From NCBI GenBank assembly GCA_036927565.1, contig JAYESD010000004.1, positions 167,373,697 to 167,437,696 of the forward strand: 64,000 nt of DNA, given 5' to 3'. The notes under the pieces are model-generated. The model was given only the letters and a program-made list of their open reading frames with translations, made no database searches and had not been told where the DNA came from. Positions 1-11,440 of this stretch are shown piece by piece. Both the position numbers and the translations under genes were made by a program. Each line of letters starts with the position of its first letter. The first letter of the stretch is position 1. The DNA is from Tuctoria greenei. Lineage: Eukaryota; Streptophyta; Magnoliopsida; Poales; Poaceae.

Positions 1-2539
1 TAAAAATTATGGTAAGCAATAACCTTCTCTAAATTTTGGTTGAAATTTTGCAGACCTATCATAGCTACCAGGGATCGTATCATGAAGAGGGGGTCTCACT
101 GGTTCTAGGAAAATTTGTTTCACTATTTTCTAAGCTTCCTACAGGGAGAAACTAATTTTTCAATTTTGGGGAAATTTCTGGAAATTGGTTTTTCCATTTT
201 TCTCAATTTATAACTACATAGAGATTTGGAATATTGATCAACCCAATATTTTAAGTCCAAAGAACTTGAAATTTTTACTGGTGGTCAAGTGTATTAACAA
301 AAGTGTTCTGACCAAAATTGGGAATTTTCCAATTAACAGAACTGTAGGAATGAATTCTTTAAGCATTTTTTTATCTGAATTATACAGACATTTCTATGGA
401 TTTTCATACAAATCCAAGTGCATCACTGGACAGTATTCTTCATGCTGGTTTTAACAAAATTTGTTTGGGAATTTTTGGACAATTCTACTGGAAGTTATGG
501 ATTTTCCAAGTTTGGATTGAATCTGGATTTATTTTCCTATTGGAAATTTCAAATAAAGGTGCCGGTCCCACTTCATTTGAATCGGGCCAATCAGAACTGA
601 GCCACACCGGGAGCCATGGGGTTAATTCGTGCAACCACACTGGATCTGCGTTCACATCTGATCCCACACGAGAGGGGCGTCGTTGACAGGTGGGACACGC
701 ACCCTTCGTCTACCTCCCGACATGGCGGCGTCTCTCGCTGGAACCGCGGCGGCGCTTCGCCGGACCAAGTTGCGTCGACCTCATTTCAGCCTCACCTTGA
801 CCGCTCAACCATAAAATCGATCGCACAAGCCGATGGTGGTGTCCAATCAAGTCGGCGATGGCCAGAGACGGCGGTGCGACGGTGACGGCGGAGCTAGGGT
901 TTTGGCGTTCGTCGGAAACGCTCGGAAATGGCGTAATAGGCTTGGGAAAAGGTTGGGAATATTCCTGGGAGCACCAGGATGATGATTTGGGGGTTAGAAT
1001 GGGGTGACATCGCTGGCAAAGCTGAGTTCAATGGCGAAGTACGGTTTTTCAACTAGCGGCCGCAAAATCTCGAAATCTAAGGTGCTCGGTTGATAACTTT
1101 CAGGGTTTTTGGGCAGGGAGCTTCGTTAGGACATACAGAAGCTATCTGCTAACCATATTAAAGAATGATTGCAAGAATCAAACAAATTTAAGTGTGAAGC
1201 CTTGCTGTTCTATTGAGAAATCATTTGGTTATCGAACAAGAACTCGAGCTACACTTCATGTCATAGGCTTAGATTCTGTGAGCATAAACTAGAGAGGATT
1301 GTGAACCTTTTTTCTTAAAGGATCGAGGCTGGAGATGGCCTAGAACTGGAGCTCGACGATGAGACGGTAAAGGTTCTCGGTGGCTTACTCGACGGCGACC
1401 GGAAAACTTCAAAATATCCCAAGCAGAAGCTATGTCACGATCGATGACCAAATAGAATACGTAGAGGAGGTTGTGACAAGCCTTTTATATACTTATAGCT
1501 TGGGGAGAAACGGCTTCAATCATCGGTGAAAGCTCGATTGAGCAGAGGCGGCAGAAATGGTGTGAACCGAGGTGGAGCTCAACAGCGACGGCCAGGGGGT
1601 ATTTATAGGGACGAAGGGGTGAGGGGAGCGCGCCACGGCGCAAGCAAGCAGGCAGTTCAGTGGATGCATGCTGCGTCGCGGTGTCGCACGCTGCCAGCGT
1701 CGATCGGCGGTGAGAGCGGGATACAGAGCACCCCGTGGGTTGCACTCGAGTGGGTTAGGCTGACAGTGAGTCCCACCTCCTCTTATCCACTTCCCCTCTC
1801 TGCAACTTCAATTCTCCTACCAAACTTGATCCAAAAATTCTATATTTTTGTGGGGAGGCTCAAATAAATATCTGAAATTTGATTCTGCAATTGGATTTCG
1901 ATTTGGAGCAAGTTTCATTTGAATTTCATATTTGAATTTGAAATTGGATGAAATGCAATGGTGTCACTGAATTAAATAGCAACTGAGTTCCAAAAATTGT
2001 GAAACTTTGAGGATAAGTCAAGCAAGTCATGCTGACCATGATGGTGTGTTCAAATCTTGATCTTAAAATAAGTTGAACAGAATTCAAAATTTGAATTCCT
2101 ACTATGGTCTGAATTTGCTAAGCGTCTCAAATAAAATAGCAAATGGAGTTCAAAATTTATGAAACTTTTCAGGAAGTCTATTTGGAATTTTTGGAAGCCA
2201 TAGAAAAATTCATGGCCTCAGATTTGAATATTTTTGATAGGGCCAAATGTACAGTAGTATATTCAAATTGTATTAATTTGAATATACATATTTGGTACTG
2301 CATATTAATTTGACCTAGCATTCTCCATTCAAATAATTCCAAAATTTGAATATAGGTCAAAAGAATTTATCTAAGATTATTGGTGAAGTCCATTCCTCAT
2401 GTTAATAAAATTTAAGCAAATGTGGAAGAAAAGATTTGATGAGATCAAACTCATAAGCATAGCTATAATTGGTCTCCATTAGGGTTGATAACCAACTTAC
2501 AACTGAACCTCATATGAAGGAAAATGTGGGATTTTACAG
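1..2539. other. Unassigned non-coding region left of Copia-A
   Basis: No open frame here has a recognisable domain, and the short frames look like chance. Positions 1-580 and about 1800-2460 are AT-rich with many AATTTGAA-like words. Positions about 600-1780 are GC-rich with CGGCGG-type words. Two similar phrases, around 1990-2015 and 2148-2175 (a 'caaaa.tt.tgaaact' core), suggest an old degenerate repeat. A TATA-like box on the minus strand near 1600, followed leftwards by GC-rich DNA, resembles a U3-to-R boundary, so part of this may be an old minus-oriented LTR. I found no LTR ends, primer site or target duplication to prove it. Confidence 0.5.
1595..1610 (-). promoter_or_regulatory. Possible minus-strand TATA box
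   Basis: Read on the minus strand this is CCCTATAAATACCCCC, a good plant TATA consensus in a GC-rich setting. What follows on the minus strand (towards 1270) is GC-rich and leader-like but has no recognisable coding region. It could be the core promoter of a degraded LTR or of a lost gene. Only the sequence match supports it. Confidence 0.35.
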
Positions 2540-3186
2540 ATTTCAAGCTTCCCCACGCGCTTCACATCGTCAAGCCGTCAAAAGGATTCTCATGTACTTA
2601 CATGGAACTCAAGAATTTGGCATTTTTCTTCCTTCTTCCTCAATCGTTACTTTGAAAGCTTTTTCGGATGATGATTTTGGGGGTTGTAGGATTTATAGAA
2701 AAAGTACTTCCGGCGCTTGTCATTTTCTTGGTAATTCTCTTGTTGCTTGGTCCTCTAGAAAACAACATTCAGTTGCACAATCCACAGCCGAATCTGAAAT
2801 ATGTAGCTGCTGCTAGCGCTTGCTCACAAATTCTTTGGATTATTAAAACATTTAAGGACTATGGTGTTGATCTAGATAGTGTTCCATTGTTTTGTGATAA
2901 CACTAGTGCCATTTGCATTGCTAAGTACCACGTGCAACATTTGAGAACTAAGCACATTGACATTAGGTATCACTTTCTCCGTGATAATGTTGAAGAAGGA
3001 AACATTGTGCTTCACCATGTAGATACCGAACAACAATTGGCTGATATTTTTACAAAACCTTTGGATTTCACTCGTTTTTGTTACATTTGTAGTGGAATAG
3101 GGGTTATACATATTCATGGCTTAAATTGGGAGGGAGTATTGAAACTTGGAAAGTCTATGTGTGAATCTGAATTTAAAATAATATGA
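2540..3186 (+). pseudogene. pol: Copia-A pol remnant (end of RT, RNase H)
   Basis: The end of a Ty1/copia polyprotein, whose RNase H domain degrades the RNA of the RNA:DNA hybrid during reverse transcription. It begins at about 2540 with the motif FQASPRASHRQAVKRIL, then shows the hallmarks RKSTSGACHFLG, SWSSRKQ-like, LFCDNTSA, RTKHIDIRYHFLRD and QLADIFTKPLD. A one-base insertion near 2798, just after the AESE motif, shifts the frame, so the first half reads in one frame and the second in another. The frame closes at 3186, with a divergent tail after TKPLD. Everything upstream (gag, protease, integrase, most of RT) is absent. Confidence 0.88.
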
Positions 3187-4077
3187 GCATAATATTTCAT
3201 ACATATATGACTTTGTGATTCCTTTTACATGCTAAAAGTTCTTACTACATTACTCATGTTATACATTTTGTAGTTTTTGCCATGACTAGTAATTGGAATA
3301 ATTACTTACACTAAATCTGGTCATGATCGAACTTTCTTGCTGTTTTGAACTTGTTGCATGCTCACAAGTGCTTTTAATCATAAAGAATTAATCAAGTAAG
3401 CAACTCACATGTTGAGTTTTTATGTTCAAATGAAAAATGGGAAAAGATCATGAGAATATGCATGCATCACAATTCTTCTTTTGTCATGGCTTATCATTGC
3501 ACTTAGATATGAACTTGGAAGAAGTTTTGTATGACTAAAACCATGTTCTTAAGCTTCTAATTGTCAAATAACATAGGATTGGCTTGGTTGGTTAGAATAA
3601 GGCAGATGTGGCATATAATCTCTTGCAAAAGTCATATGTTAAAAATTTGTGCTTAAAAGAAAATAAAATTGCAGCAACAAGTGTCATGCTTTCAGGTCTT
3701 GAAATAGTTAAGTTTGTGAGATCATGACTTGCTTAAATTGAAAATTACATTTGATCTCTAGCATGGTTTACACTAATTTATGTATCTCATTGTTGTGATA
3801 GTTTAAGTTACTTGATGGTATGACTTGGATGAGCTTTGTTTTATATGTATATGTTATAATGTGCTCATAACAAATTAAAATTTCTCTTTTCAACCTTGTT
3901 GAATACATTGTCAAAGGGGGAGAAGTATGCAAGGGGGAGAATTTTTTTTCATTTTATTTATGATTTACAAAGGGGGAGAAATATTTCGGGGAGAAATTAT
4001 TTTCAAAACTTTTAATGTGAATAAGCCAATGTTCGGATTTTAAGTGGTGTTGCCAATGCATTCATCAAGGGGGAGAC
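3187..4077 (+). other. Copia-A 3' trailer with polypurine blocks
   Basis: AT-rich DNA between the pol stop and the LTR, with no coding frame. From about 3913 to 3990 it carries several GGGGGAGAA blocks, and the block at 4068-4076 (AAGGGGGAGA) abuts the LTR and is the plausible polypurine tract priming plus-strand synthesis. Unlike Copia-B and Copia-C, no aORF is visible between pol and the LTR. Confidence 0.65.
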
Positions 4078-4261
4078 TGTGAGACCTATGTGTGTTGAAT
4101 ACATTGGCTATGGCGATAAAAGTTTTGAATACTACCAAAACACCTTTTTAACAAGGTCTGACTCTAGGTCCGAGCTCCTGCAAGGTACGACAATAGGTCC
4201 GCCTTGTTTTGGATAGCTCCGGCAAGGTCTGACGTAAGGTTCGACTTGCTCTGGCTAGGTC

Positions 4262-4460
4262 CAACTTCTTTGTCTAGGTACGACTAGCTTTGGTTAGCTT
4301 CGGCTCTAGGTCCAACTAGCTTTGGTTAAGCTCCGGCGCTAGGTTTGACTAGCTTTGGTAAGCTCCGGCGCTAGGTCTAACTAACTTTGGTTAGCTCCAG
4401 CGCTAGGTCCTGCTAACTTTGGTAAGCTCCGGTTGAAGGTCCAATTAGCTTTTGGCAAGG
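4262..4460 (+). repeat. 32-33-bp tandem repeat in Copia-A LTR
   Basis: About five degenerate units read like gctttggttaagctccgg followed by cgctaggtccaacta, repeating every 32-33 bp. Looser copies of the ggtccga/ggtctga phrase begin at about 4160. The unit contains AGCTCCGG and GGTCCGAC, the TCCG/CGGA theme also seen in the other LTR families here. The position fits the U3 enhancer region, but the function is inferred. Confidence 0.7.
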
Positions 4461-5237
4461 TTCGGAGCTTGATCGTAGTGGTTCTTCTTTTACTTTGGAT
4501 TGATTCGAACTTGCTTTACACTTATGGAAAGTTTGCTTAGTATTATTTACTAAGTTTTTGGTGTGTTTTTATGGTTATGGTTGATATCATTTTGCTATGG
4601 TTTGCAACATGCTTATGTGAGGTGCTCACGTAAGATGTTATGGTTTCGAAACTAATGTGAGTCAAGTTGAGGACTTGTGCTCGGAAGTATTTGTTGTTTG
4701 GTCATGTGCAGGTGTTGCTTGAGTTCAAGACACGGCTGGTGACGGGGTCCATTGGACTAGTCTCGGGGAGGAGATGAGGTTCCAACAATCAAGTTCGCGA
4801 GGAACTGCGGTTGAGCTGATCAGGAGGTCACGCAGGGTGATTGAATCAAGGGCAGTGCATATAAAGGAAATTGGATGTCAAAATAAGGTGTTTGCACGTA
4901 TGCATGCGGTGCATGACGTGGCAACATGGTTCTGAAGACAGGATTATAGATGGAAAGATCTAGTTGGAAGGATCGGATCATATCGTATGATGACTTCGGC
5001 TGCAGCAGAGTCGGTTATGGATCGGATATGGAAAGTATCGAGTTGGTTATGATAGTTTTCGTGTGGGACATGAAGTTGAATTGTTTTAGGAAGTGAGATA
5101 TGTTCCTAAGGTTTTTGGAAGTCTTAAGATTGCTTCTATCTGCGTATAGAAGAGTCTTGAGCAGTTATGGAAAGTTTCAATTCGTCAATTGAGTAAGATT
5201 ACAGTCCTAGTTTGGTTTGGGTTGGCCTCATGGCTGG

Positions 5238-5246
5238 TTATATAGG
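5238..5246 (+). promoter_or_regulatory. TATA-like box of Copia-A LTR
   Basis: TTATATAGG on the plus strand, in the element's sense orientation and about 0.8 kb downstream of the tandem repeat. It is the best core promoter candidate for this LTR. Confidence 0.45.
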
Positions 5247-5845
5247 CAAGGGAGGCCAGAGCTCGTGGTAGACGACTTTGTGGTTGTTCATTGTGAGTTT
5301 TAATCAATAAAATTTGTAGTCTAAAGGAGCTTTTGTGCCTTGTTCATCCGACTTGTTTTCTTCAAGTCTTTCTCCTCGAGTTTCTGCACAGCACTACCTT
5401 GCTTCGGTGGTTTTATCATAACTTGAGTTTTACAGATCCAATTGTTGTGATTCTTTTTGGGTTGTCTTCACAACTTGATTTCTATCATCTGAGAAAATTT
5501 CATGGTCATTGGATTTGTGGTTTATGATCTACACGAGTTTCTTTGCAGTGATTCCAGAACAATTTTTCTCGGGTAGGATATATTGACCTTTATTCAATCT
5601 TTCAATGGTAACTTGAGTTTCTCTCGACGATTTTCGTGATTCTTGTTGTAACGTCTTCGTGACTTGATTCTCCACAATCTATACTTGTTTTGTCACAATA
5701 GATCACGTATAGATTAGTCGCACACACGGTTTCTTTAACAGATTGTTGTTCCGCCGAGGTGTTTTCATTGCTTCCGCTGAAAAAGTTTTAATCTACCATT
5801 AACCCCCCCTCTCTGGTAGCTTTACATGTGATCTTCTATCCTACA

Positions 5846-6878
5846 TTAGGTGTATTACCAGCATTATTCGGATCATTTGGGGTAGCGGGGAATGGGAGTC
5901 GGTTGGGTTTGCAATAGTGGCGGGATTGCCCTGGTATCCGAATGGCACAAGAGGGGGCCCTTGGTTGGATGTCCTCAGTTGGAAGCATCACCACCTGTGA
6001 AACCTCAGTGGGTCTGAATATGCTAGTAGTCCCTTTGTAAAGGTTATTTTGTGATCTCTTGGTCATACACATAAGGTAGTGTATTTGGCATAAGGGAGTT
6101 TTCTTTAGTCGCCGACGGGTGACGAAATCACGAACTTGTGGGTAAAGTTGTACAACTTCTGCAGAGTGTTAAAAACTATCATGACAGTCGTGCTCCCGGT
6201 TAAGAGCACCTAGATGACTTACATGATTAGAGGGAAATTGGGATTTGGGATGGTTTTTGTTATGGTTATGGATTGGATTGTGATAAATGGACATGGTTAA
6301 TGATGATGGTAAGAATCTGGTGTCTGGATGGATAACTGATGATGGATTCATATTATGTTAATTATTTGGATTATGATGAAATTATTTCACATAGAAATTG
6401 TAGGATGTTTTTCATATTCTTTAAATGTACTTTACAGCAAATTTCCATTATTTATTATCATTCCTTGTTTAAGCTACATGTCATAATTTTCCCACACTTG
6501 CTGAGTACGACATGTGCTCACCCATGCAATTTCCCCGCCAACAGTTTAAAGTGATGGTTGGGAGTACCCTGAGGATAATGTGGAGTATTAGGTTGTGTGC
6601 TGGCGTTGACTTGCCTGTGGTTACACTTTGAGTCGCGCTATTCAATTTGCTTAGTTTGCTTAGCTTAATGTTTATAATATTTCCATTGCAGTATTATTAG
6701 TATTAATCTGTAGAGTTCGTAATTCGAGAATTATTTGAATATTGTAATAAAGTACTTATTCACTAGTTTGTGATGTGGTAATTTTCTGTATATTGTTTGT
6801 GATGCACTCGTGTATGTGTGTTGAACATACTGACACATATCAGTCACACTTGGTTTATTTTCGGAATCGGGTGTCACA
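5846..6878 (+). repeat. Tek-1 5' LTR, left part missing
   Basis: The right third of a Tekay-type LTR, collinear with about 52018-53049. It ends GGGTGTCACA, followed by the primer-binding site. The first 1.8 kb or so of the LTR, including U3, is missing at the junction with Copia-A (5845/5846). Confidence 0.85.
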
Positions 6879-6881
6879 AAT

Positions 6882-6894
6882 TGGTATCAGAGCC
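6882..6894 (+). other. Tek-1 primer-binding site
   Basis: TGGTATCAGAGCC lies three bases after the LTR end. It complements the 3' end of plant initiator-Met tRNA, the usual primer for minus-strand synthesis in this lineage. Confidence 0.9.
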
Positions 6895-7151
6895 CCAGAT
6901 TGACCGTAGGACACAACCTAGATAGAATGGACACTTTAGAACATATATAAGCACTCAGGAATAGTCGAGGTTTGTTTGGTGTGCTGATTGCTATGTAATG
7001 TTTGCTTGTGTGCTTAGTAGAGGATTGTGGGATGCTCTAGCGCTTTCCACATCCATATAAGTTTATATAGGTAGTTGCTTAGTTTCATATCCCTTAATGC
7101 ATATAGTTGGGGATGTTTTCTAAATTCTTCTATCTCTTGCTCTTGCTTCAG

Positions 7152-8360
7152 ATACCAAGGACTCGCAACCAAAGGAATGCCAATAAGGAGGAGGAGAACA
7201 ATGGGGCACCTTAGAATAACAATGGACTTGGACCTGAGGCTAGCAACCTTGAGCAGTTGTTGGCTATGCAAAATCAGCTTATCCAGACCGTGATGCAAAC
7301 CTTGGAATAGCTGCAATCCAATAACCATAATCAGCCCCACATGCCTCCACCACCACCCCCACCACCTCATAACAGATTGGGACAGTTTATGAGAACTTTG
7401 CCACCCACTTCTGCTCAAGCCAATGATTCGATGGAAGCTGATGATTGGCTAAAACTTTTGGAGAGGAAACTCGCTATCGTCCAATGTAGTGACAGGGAGA
7501 AGGTCCTTTTTGCCTCCCACCAACTAGTTGGGGTTGTTGCGGATTGGTGGGACTCGCTTTGCAGTGTCCATGCAAATCAGGAGAGGATCACTTGTGATGA
7601 ACTCAAGGACAGCTTTCGTACTTATTTTGTTCCTGAGGAAGTTATGATTTTGAAGAGGCAGGAATTTGAGAATTTAAGGAAAGGAAGGTCGAGTGTGAGT
7701 GAGTAACTCAATAAATTCACTCAACTCTCAAGGTATGGTCCAGAGGATGTTAACCGGGACAACTGCAAGCAATACTTGTTTATAAGGGGCCTAAACAATG
7801 AGATTCAAGTCCAATTGCTCAATTGTGACTATGCAAATTTCCATAAGCTTGTGTACAAAGCTATTGTAGTTGAGAACAAGGTTCGCAAGATGGAGCAAGA
7901 TAATAAGAGGAACGGATCATATCAAGGGCAGCCACAGGGGAGTAATGTCGGTGCTCGTCTTGCGCCGCCAAGTTCACCATATTACAACCCCTCCGCTCTT
8001 GTTTATCGAGTTGCTTATCCTCCCCGCCCAAACCAGCAGCAGCAGGGCCCTGTTATGCAAGCACCTCGCCACCCCCCCCCCCCCCCAATGCCTCATGCAC
8101 CCCGCGCTAATTTTCCCGCCAATGCTCAAAACCAAGCTCGCCCAAACAATTCTGGTGCAGCAAGGACGTGCTATACTTGTAGTGAGGTGGGACACTTTGC
8201 ATCTAAATGGTCTAAGTCAGGCATTGGCCAAAGGAACAATGCTCCGACAGAAGCCAAGTTCAAATGGAGGAACGCCACAAGGCAACCATGGACCGCAACA
8301 TTTTATTCGTGGCAAGGTGAACCATGTCTCTACGGAGGAGGCCCAACAAGCAAATGATTT
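7152..8360 (+). pseudogene. gag: Tek-1 gag (degenerate)
   Basis: Nucleocapsid/capsid polyprotein of a Tekay-type gypsy element. Related copies start MPRTxNQRNANEEEENN, but here the start codon has become ATA (near 7151). A proline run precedes the capsid core (DDWLKLLERKLAIVQCSD, then ADWWDSL). A stop near 7704 interrupts the conserved SSVSEYLNKF region. The second half keeps the MFIRGLNNEIQVQLLNCDY motif. The CCHC zinc knuckle has lost its last cysteine (CYTCSEVGHFASKW). A run of 15 C at 8072-8086 lies in the proline-rich linker. It cannot yield intact Gag. Confidence 0.88.
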
Positions 8361-9632
8361 GGTATGATTCTTGCAAACTCCAACCCAGTGACTATGTTAT
8401 TTGATTTTGTTGCATTGCATTCATTCATTGCATCAAAGTATGTTTTCAAGTATAGTTTTCCCATATCCCATATGAAGTATACCTTGTTGGTTAAATCTCC
8501 TGGAGGAGAGACGAGGAGGAATATAGTATGTCCAAAAGTAAGCCTTAAAATAAGGGGATAGATTTCTTCGCCAACCTCATTGTTTTGGAATCACAAGGGT
8601 TGGATATAATACTTGGAATGGATTGGCTAAGGAAGCATAATGTGATAATTCAATGTTCCACAAAAACGGTGAAATTGACATATGAAGAAGGGGTCAACAT
8701 AGAATTTGAAGCATCTCAACACCCACCAAAGCAAGTGGAGCTGAATCAAATGGATGGTGCAGCAATAGAGGAGATTCCAATGGTGTGTGAATTTTCGGAT
8801 GTGTTTTCGGATGAATTGTCAGGTATGCCACCTAATCGTGACATTGTTATTGAATTAATACCTGGAACTGCACCTATAGCTAAGAGGCCATATAGGATGC
8901 CTCCTATGGAGTTAGCAAAGCTCCAGAAGTAGATTCAAGAGCAACTAGAGAAAGGTTTCATTCACCCAAGCTCTTCACCTTGGGGAGCACCAGTGCTTTT
9001 CATCGATACGAAGGATGGATCCCAAAGGATGTGTGTGGATTACCGGGTTCTCAATGAGGTAACGATCAAGAACAAGTACATGTTGCCCCATATAGAGGCT
9101 TTGTTTGATCAAATGAAGGGTGCATCTGTTTTCTCCAAGACTGACTTGAGGTCAGGTTATTTTCAAATGAAGATTAGACTGTTGGATATACCCAAAATAG
9201 ATTTTCGGACACGGTATGGGTCCTATGAGTATACTGTCATGTCCTTTGGATTGATGAATGCACCCGCATACTTTATGTACCTCATGAATAAGGTTTTCAT
9301 GGAGTATTTGGATAAATTTGTTGTGGTGTTCATTGATGACATTGTGATCTACTAGAAAAGCGAGAAGGAACATGAAGAGCATTTAAGGCTCACATTGAAT
9401 AAATTGAGGGAAAACTAGTTGTATGCAAAATTCAGCAAGTGCCAATTTTCGTTAAGAGAAGTATCATTTTTGGACATATCATCTCTGGAGGACGAGTATC
9501 GGTTGATCCAGGAATAGTAAGAGATGTCCTGAAGTGGGAACCGCCACAAAATATGAAGGAAATTAGGAGCTTTCTTGGAATGGATGGGTATTACCACCGA
9601 TTCATCAAGGATTTTTCCAAAATAGCCAAGGC
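8361..9632 (+). pseudogene. pol: Tek-1 pol part 1: protease and reverse transcriptase
   Basis: Aspartic protease followed by gypsy RT. The protease active site, DSG in related copies, reads DFV (LFDFVALHSFIAS), so it would be inactive. The downstream ILGMDWL motif is kept. RT motifs are visible in order: LEKGFIHPSSSPWGAPVLF, MCVDYRVLNEVTIKNKY, FSKTDLRSGYFQM, MSFGLMNAPAYF and FIDD (the YxDD-type box, near 9340). Stops occur near 8559, 8930, 9353 and 9417. At 9633-9637 the gene is split by Copia-B, and RNase H resumes at 38880. Confidence 0.9.
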
Positions 9633-9637
9633 CATTA
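9633..9637. repeat. Target-site duplication of Copia-B, left
   Basis: CATTA immediately before the LTR start (TGTAAGGATC). It matches CATTA at 38875-38879. Rejoining the flanks restores the order of the Tek-1 pol region (end of RT to RNase H). Confidence 0.9.
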
Positions 9638-11101
9638 TGTAAGGATCGAATGCCCAAGAGGGGGGTGAATTGGGCTTCTTTACAAAAATTAAAGCAATAA
9701 AAACTTAACTACTAAAAGCCCAATTCCCTATGCAAACAACCTATGCATTCAAGTGAATAGTAATTTTGCGGTATATGAAATGCATAAGTGTAACGGGAAG
9801 GAAAGAGTGTGCAAACTCTCGAGGAGACACGAAGACACGGAGATTTATCCCATGGTTCGGCAAGATCGTCAAGACCTTCCTACATCCACGTTGTGGCACC
9901 CACCAAAGGGTATAGCCACTCCCAAGTCACCGAGACCAGGGATCTTCACTAAAAGTCTCTGTTCGCCAACCCCGGCAAGGTAGAGCTCAAGCCTTGTACA
10001 AGTTTGATCCTCCGGGCTTCCACAACCATCTTGGAAAGCTCCGGAAGGCTCTCTCCAATCACCGACTATTACACTGTGAATGCAATCACCAAGAGACACT
10101 CCCTTATAGCTCTCACTAGACTAGAAACTCCAATCACCAAGAATGGAAGCACACAAGCATCATCTCTAGCAAGTTCTAGCCTATCTCTTGGTGTACAAGT
10201 GGTGTAAATGATATGGAAGTGGTTCCTCAATGTCTTGAATGCTTGGTAATGTGTAGAGTAGCTCTGGGCATCAAGACTTGTCGAAAAGACTGGTTGAAGG
10301 GGTATAAATAGCCAGTTTCCACAAAATATCCGTTAGAAAAGTAGGTTGACATCACTGTTCTGCAAAAATCGGATGATCTGATGTTCTCCCTTCAGTTGTC
10401 ATCGGTCGAATACAAATTAGCTGATGTCACTGTGTCAGATATGACCGTTGATCGACCGATGTAACACTTGCCTCATCATCGGATGATCCGGTGACACTTG
10501 ATCCAAAATGTTCCAGAAACAATGCTTACTGGAATGATTGACCGATGTGTCATAATTGTACATCGGATGATCCGGTATTACACTTGGTCCAGGGAAATTG
10601 CTTACTGGAATGATCGACCGATGTAACACTTGCTTCATCATCGGATGATCTGTTGTATACTTAAGACTAAGGTCTTCTTCTGTTCAGAGCCAACTCGACC
10701 GATGTAGTGTTTTCTGGATACATCGGTTGATCCGGTGAGTTGATTTTGTCTGCTTCGAGTTGTTCTAAGTGATTCTTTTGGAATTTGTTCGAGTGACCTC
10801 TTAGACATAGGTTTGAAATGTTCTTCTGATGATGACCAAGTCTTGAGTGCTGTCAATTTTGATGGATTAATTTTGACATATGTGCTTTTTCTTTTAGTCA
10901 TCACAAAAATCGATTGACCTCGTAAATTAATTTGTTGAGGGGTCTCCAAATGTATCCAATGAGCAGTAGATGATATACATATAGAGTTCATTAAGTGTGA
11001 TGAGTGATATGAGAGATCTTGCATCCACAAGCTCATTAGTAATATCCAACGGTTGTCATTAATCACTGAAACCATACCTCATGGGGGCCTAGATGCTTTC
11101 A
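9638..11101 (-). repeat. Copia-B 3' LTR (left copy)
   Basis: 1464 bp, starting TGTAAGG and ending TTTCA on the plus strand, matched by the right copy at 37412-38874. It contains the CATCGGATGATCCG/GATCGACCGATG array (10374-10737). A TATA-like CTATTTATAC (minus sense) lies near 10309, on the transcription-downstream side of the array. Confidence 0.93.
10374..10737 (-). repeat. Copia-B dyad array in LTR
   Basis: Repeated near-palindromes of the type CATCGGAT-G-ATCCG(G/A)TG alternate with GATCGACCGATGT. Clear sites lie near 10374, 10450, 10480, 10536, 10560, 10612, 10638, 10697 and 10721. The larger unit repeats every 76-86 bp. It sits on the U3 side of the TATA-like box. The role as enhancer or protein-binding array is inferred. 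The same dyads recur at 31091-31360, inside the element. Confidence 0.8.
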
Positions 11102-11115
11102 ATCTCCCCCTTTTT
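11102..11115 (-). other. Copia-B polypurine tract
   Basis: On the minus strand AAAAAGGGGGAGAT abuts the 3' LTR. It is the plus-strand primer site, within a conserved context (ATCAATCACC before the A run) also present in Copia-C. Confidence 0.85.
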
Positions 11116-11396
11116 GGTGATTGATGACACCACAACGAGTAAAGCATAACAGTAATGAAATTAATAATACGATAATCAAAAGGATATGCAATAAGTACAA
11201 GATCCAGCACACGAAACTCGAAGGCTAAAAAATGATCAATAACATATGAGATAATTAAGTGGCAGACGGATAACTCAAGAATAGCAAAAGAGTAGAAAAA
11301 CTGCCAAATTACAAAAGCTCCTAAAAAGATATACTCTCCACCTACAACTAGGACTCCCCCTAGGACTATGCTAATCCTCCCCCTGACTCTAACTCT

Positions 11397-11429
11397 TCTC
11401 CCCCTTTGGCATCAATATACCAAAAAGGG
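11397..11429 (-). other. Copia-B second polypurine block
   Basis: On the minus strand, a T-rich GGTATATTGATGCC followed by AAAGGGGGAGA lies just after the aORF stop (11441) and about 290 bp before the true polypurine tract. Copia-C has the same arrangement at 20671-20707. Further GGGGGAG words occur near 11354 and 11378. Its role as a second plus-strand initiation site is inferred. Confidence 0.6.
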
Positions 11430-11440
11430 AAGCCGAGTGC

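Larger units (their letters stand above)
2540..5845 (+). mobile_element. Copia-A: 5'-truncated SIRE/Maximus-type Ty1/copia element
   Basis: Only the 3' end remains: the end of RT and the RNase H domain, a roughly 0.9-kb trailer with repeated AAGGGGGAGAA blocks, and a 3' LTR. The lineage call rests on the RNase H sequence and on the polypurine blocks typical of SIRE/Maximus elements. The LTR ends at 5845 and runs straight into the interior of a Tekay LTR (from 5846). Copia-A therefore probably inserted into the Tek-1 5' LTR, and a later deletion removed both the 5' part of Copia-A and the left part of that LTR. With no 5' LTR, no target duplication can be checked. Confidence 0.85.
4078..5845 (+). 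repeat. Copia-A 3' LTR
   Basis: It starts TGTGAGACCT directly after the polypurine tract and ends in CTACA after a C-rich stretch (aacccccccctctct-like, near 5801-5815) of the kind that ends SIRE/Maximus LTRs. It is about 1.77 kb long. The left third holds a 32-33-bp tandem repeat, and a TATA-like box lies at 5238-5246. The boundaries come from the TG...CA ends and the neighbouring polypurine tract, not from comparison with a second LTR. Confidence 0.75.

Noticed and set aside
616..885. 89-codon open frame in the left GC-rich region
   Set aside because: Composition-driven, with no recognisable domain and overlapping open frames in other phases. Not supported as a host gene.
6882..6894. Possible tRNA-iMet gene fragment
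   Set aside because: Only the 3' acceptor complement is present, directly after an LTR, as expected for a primer-binding site.
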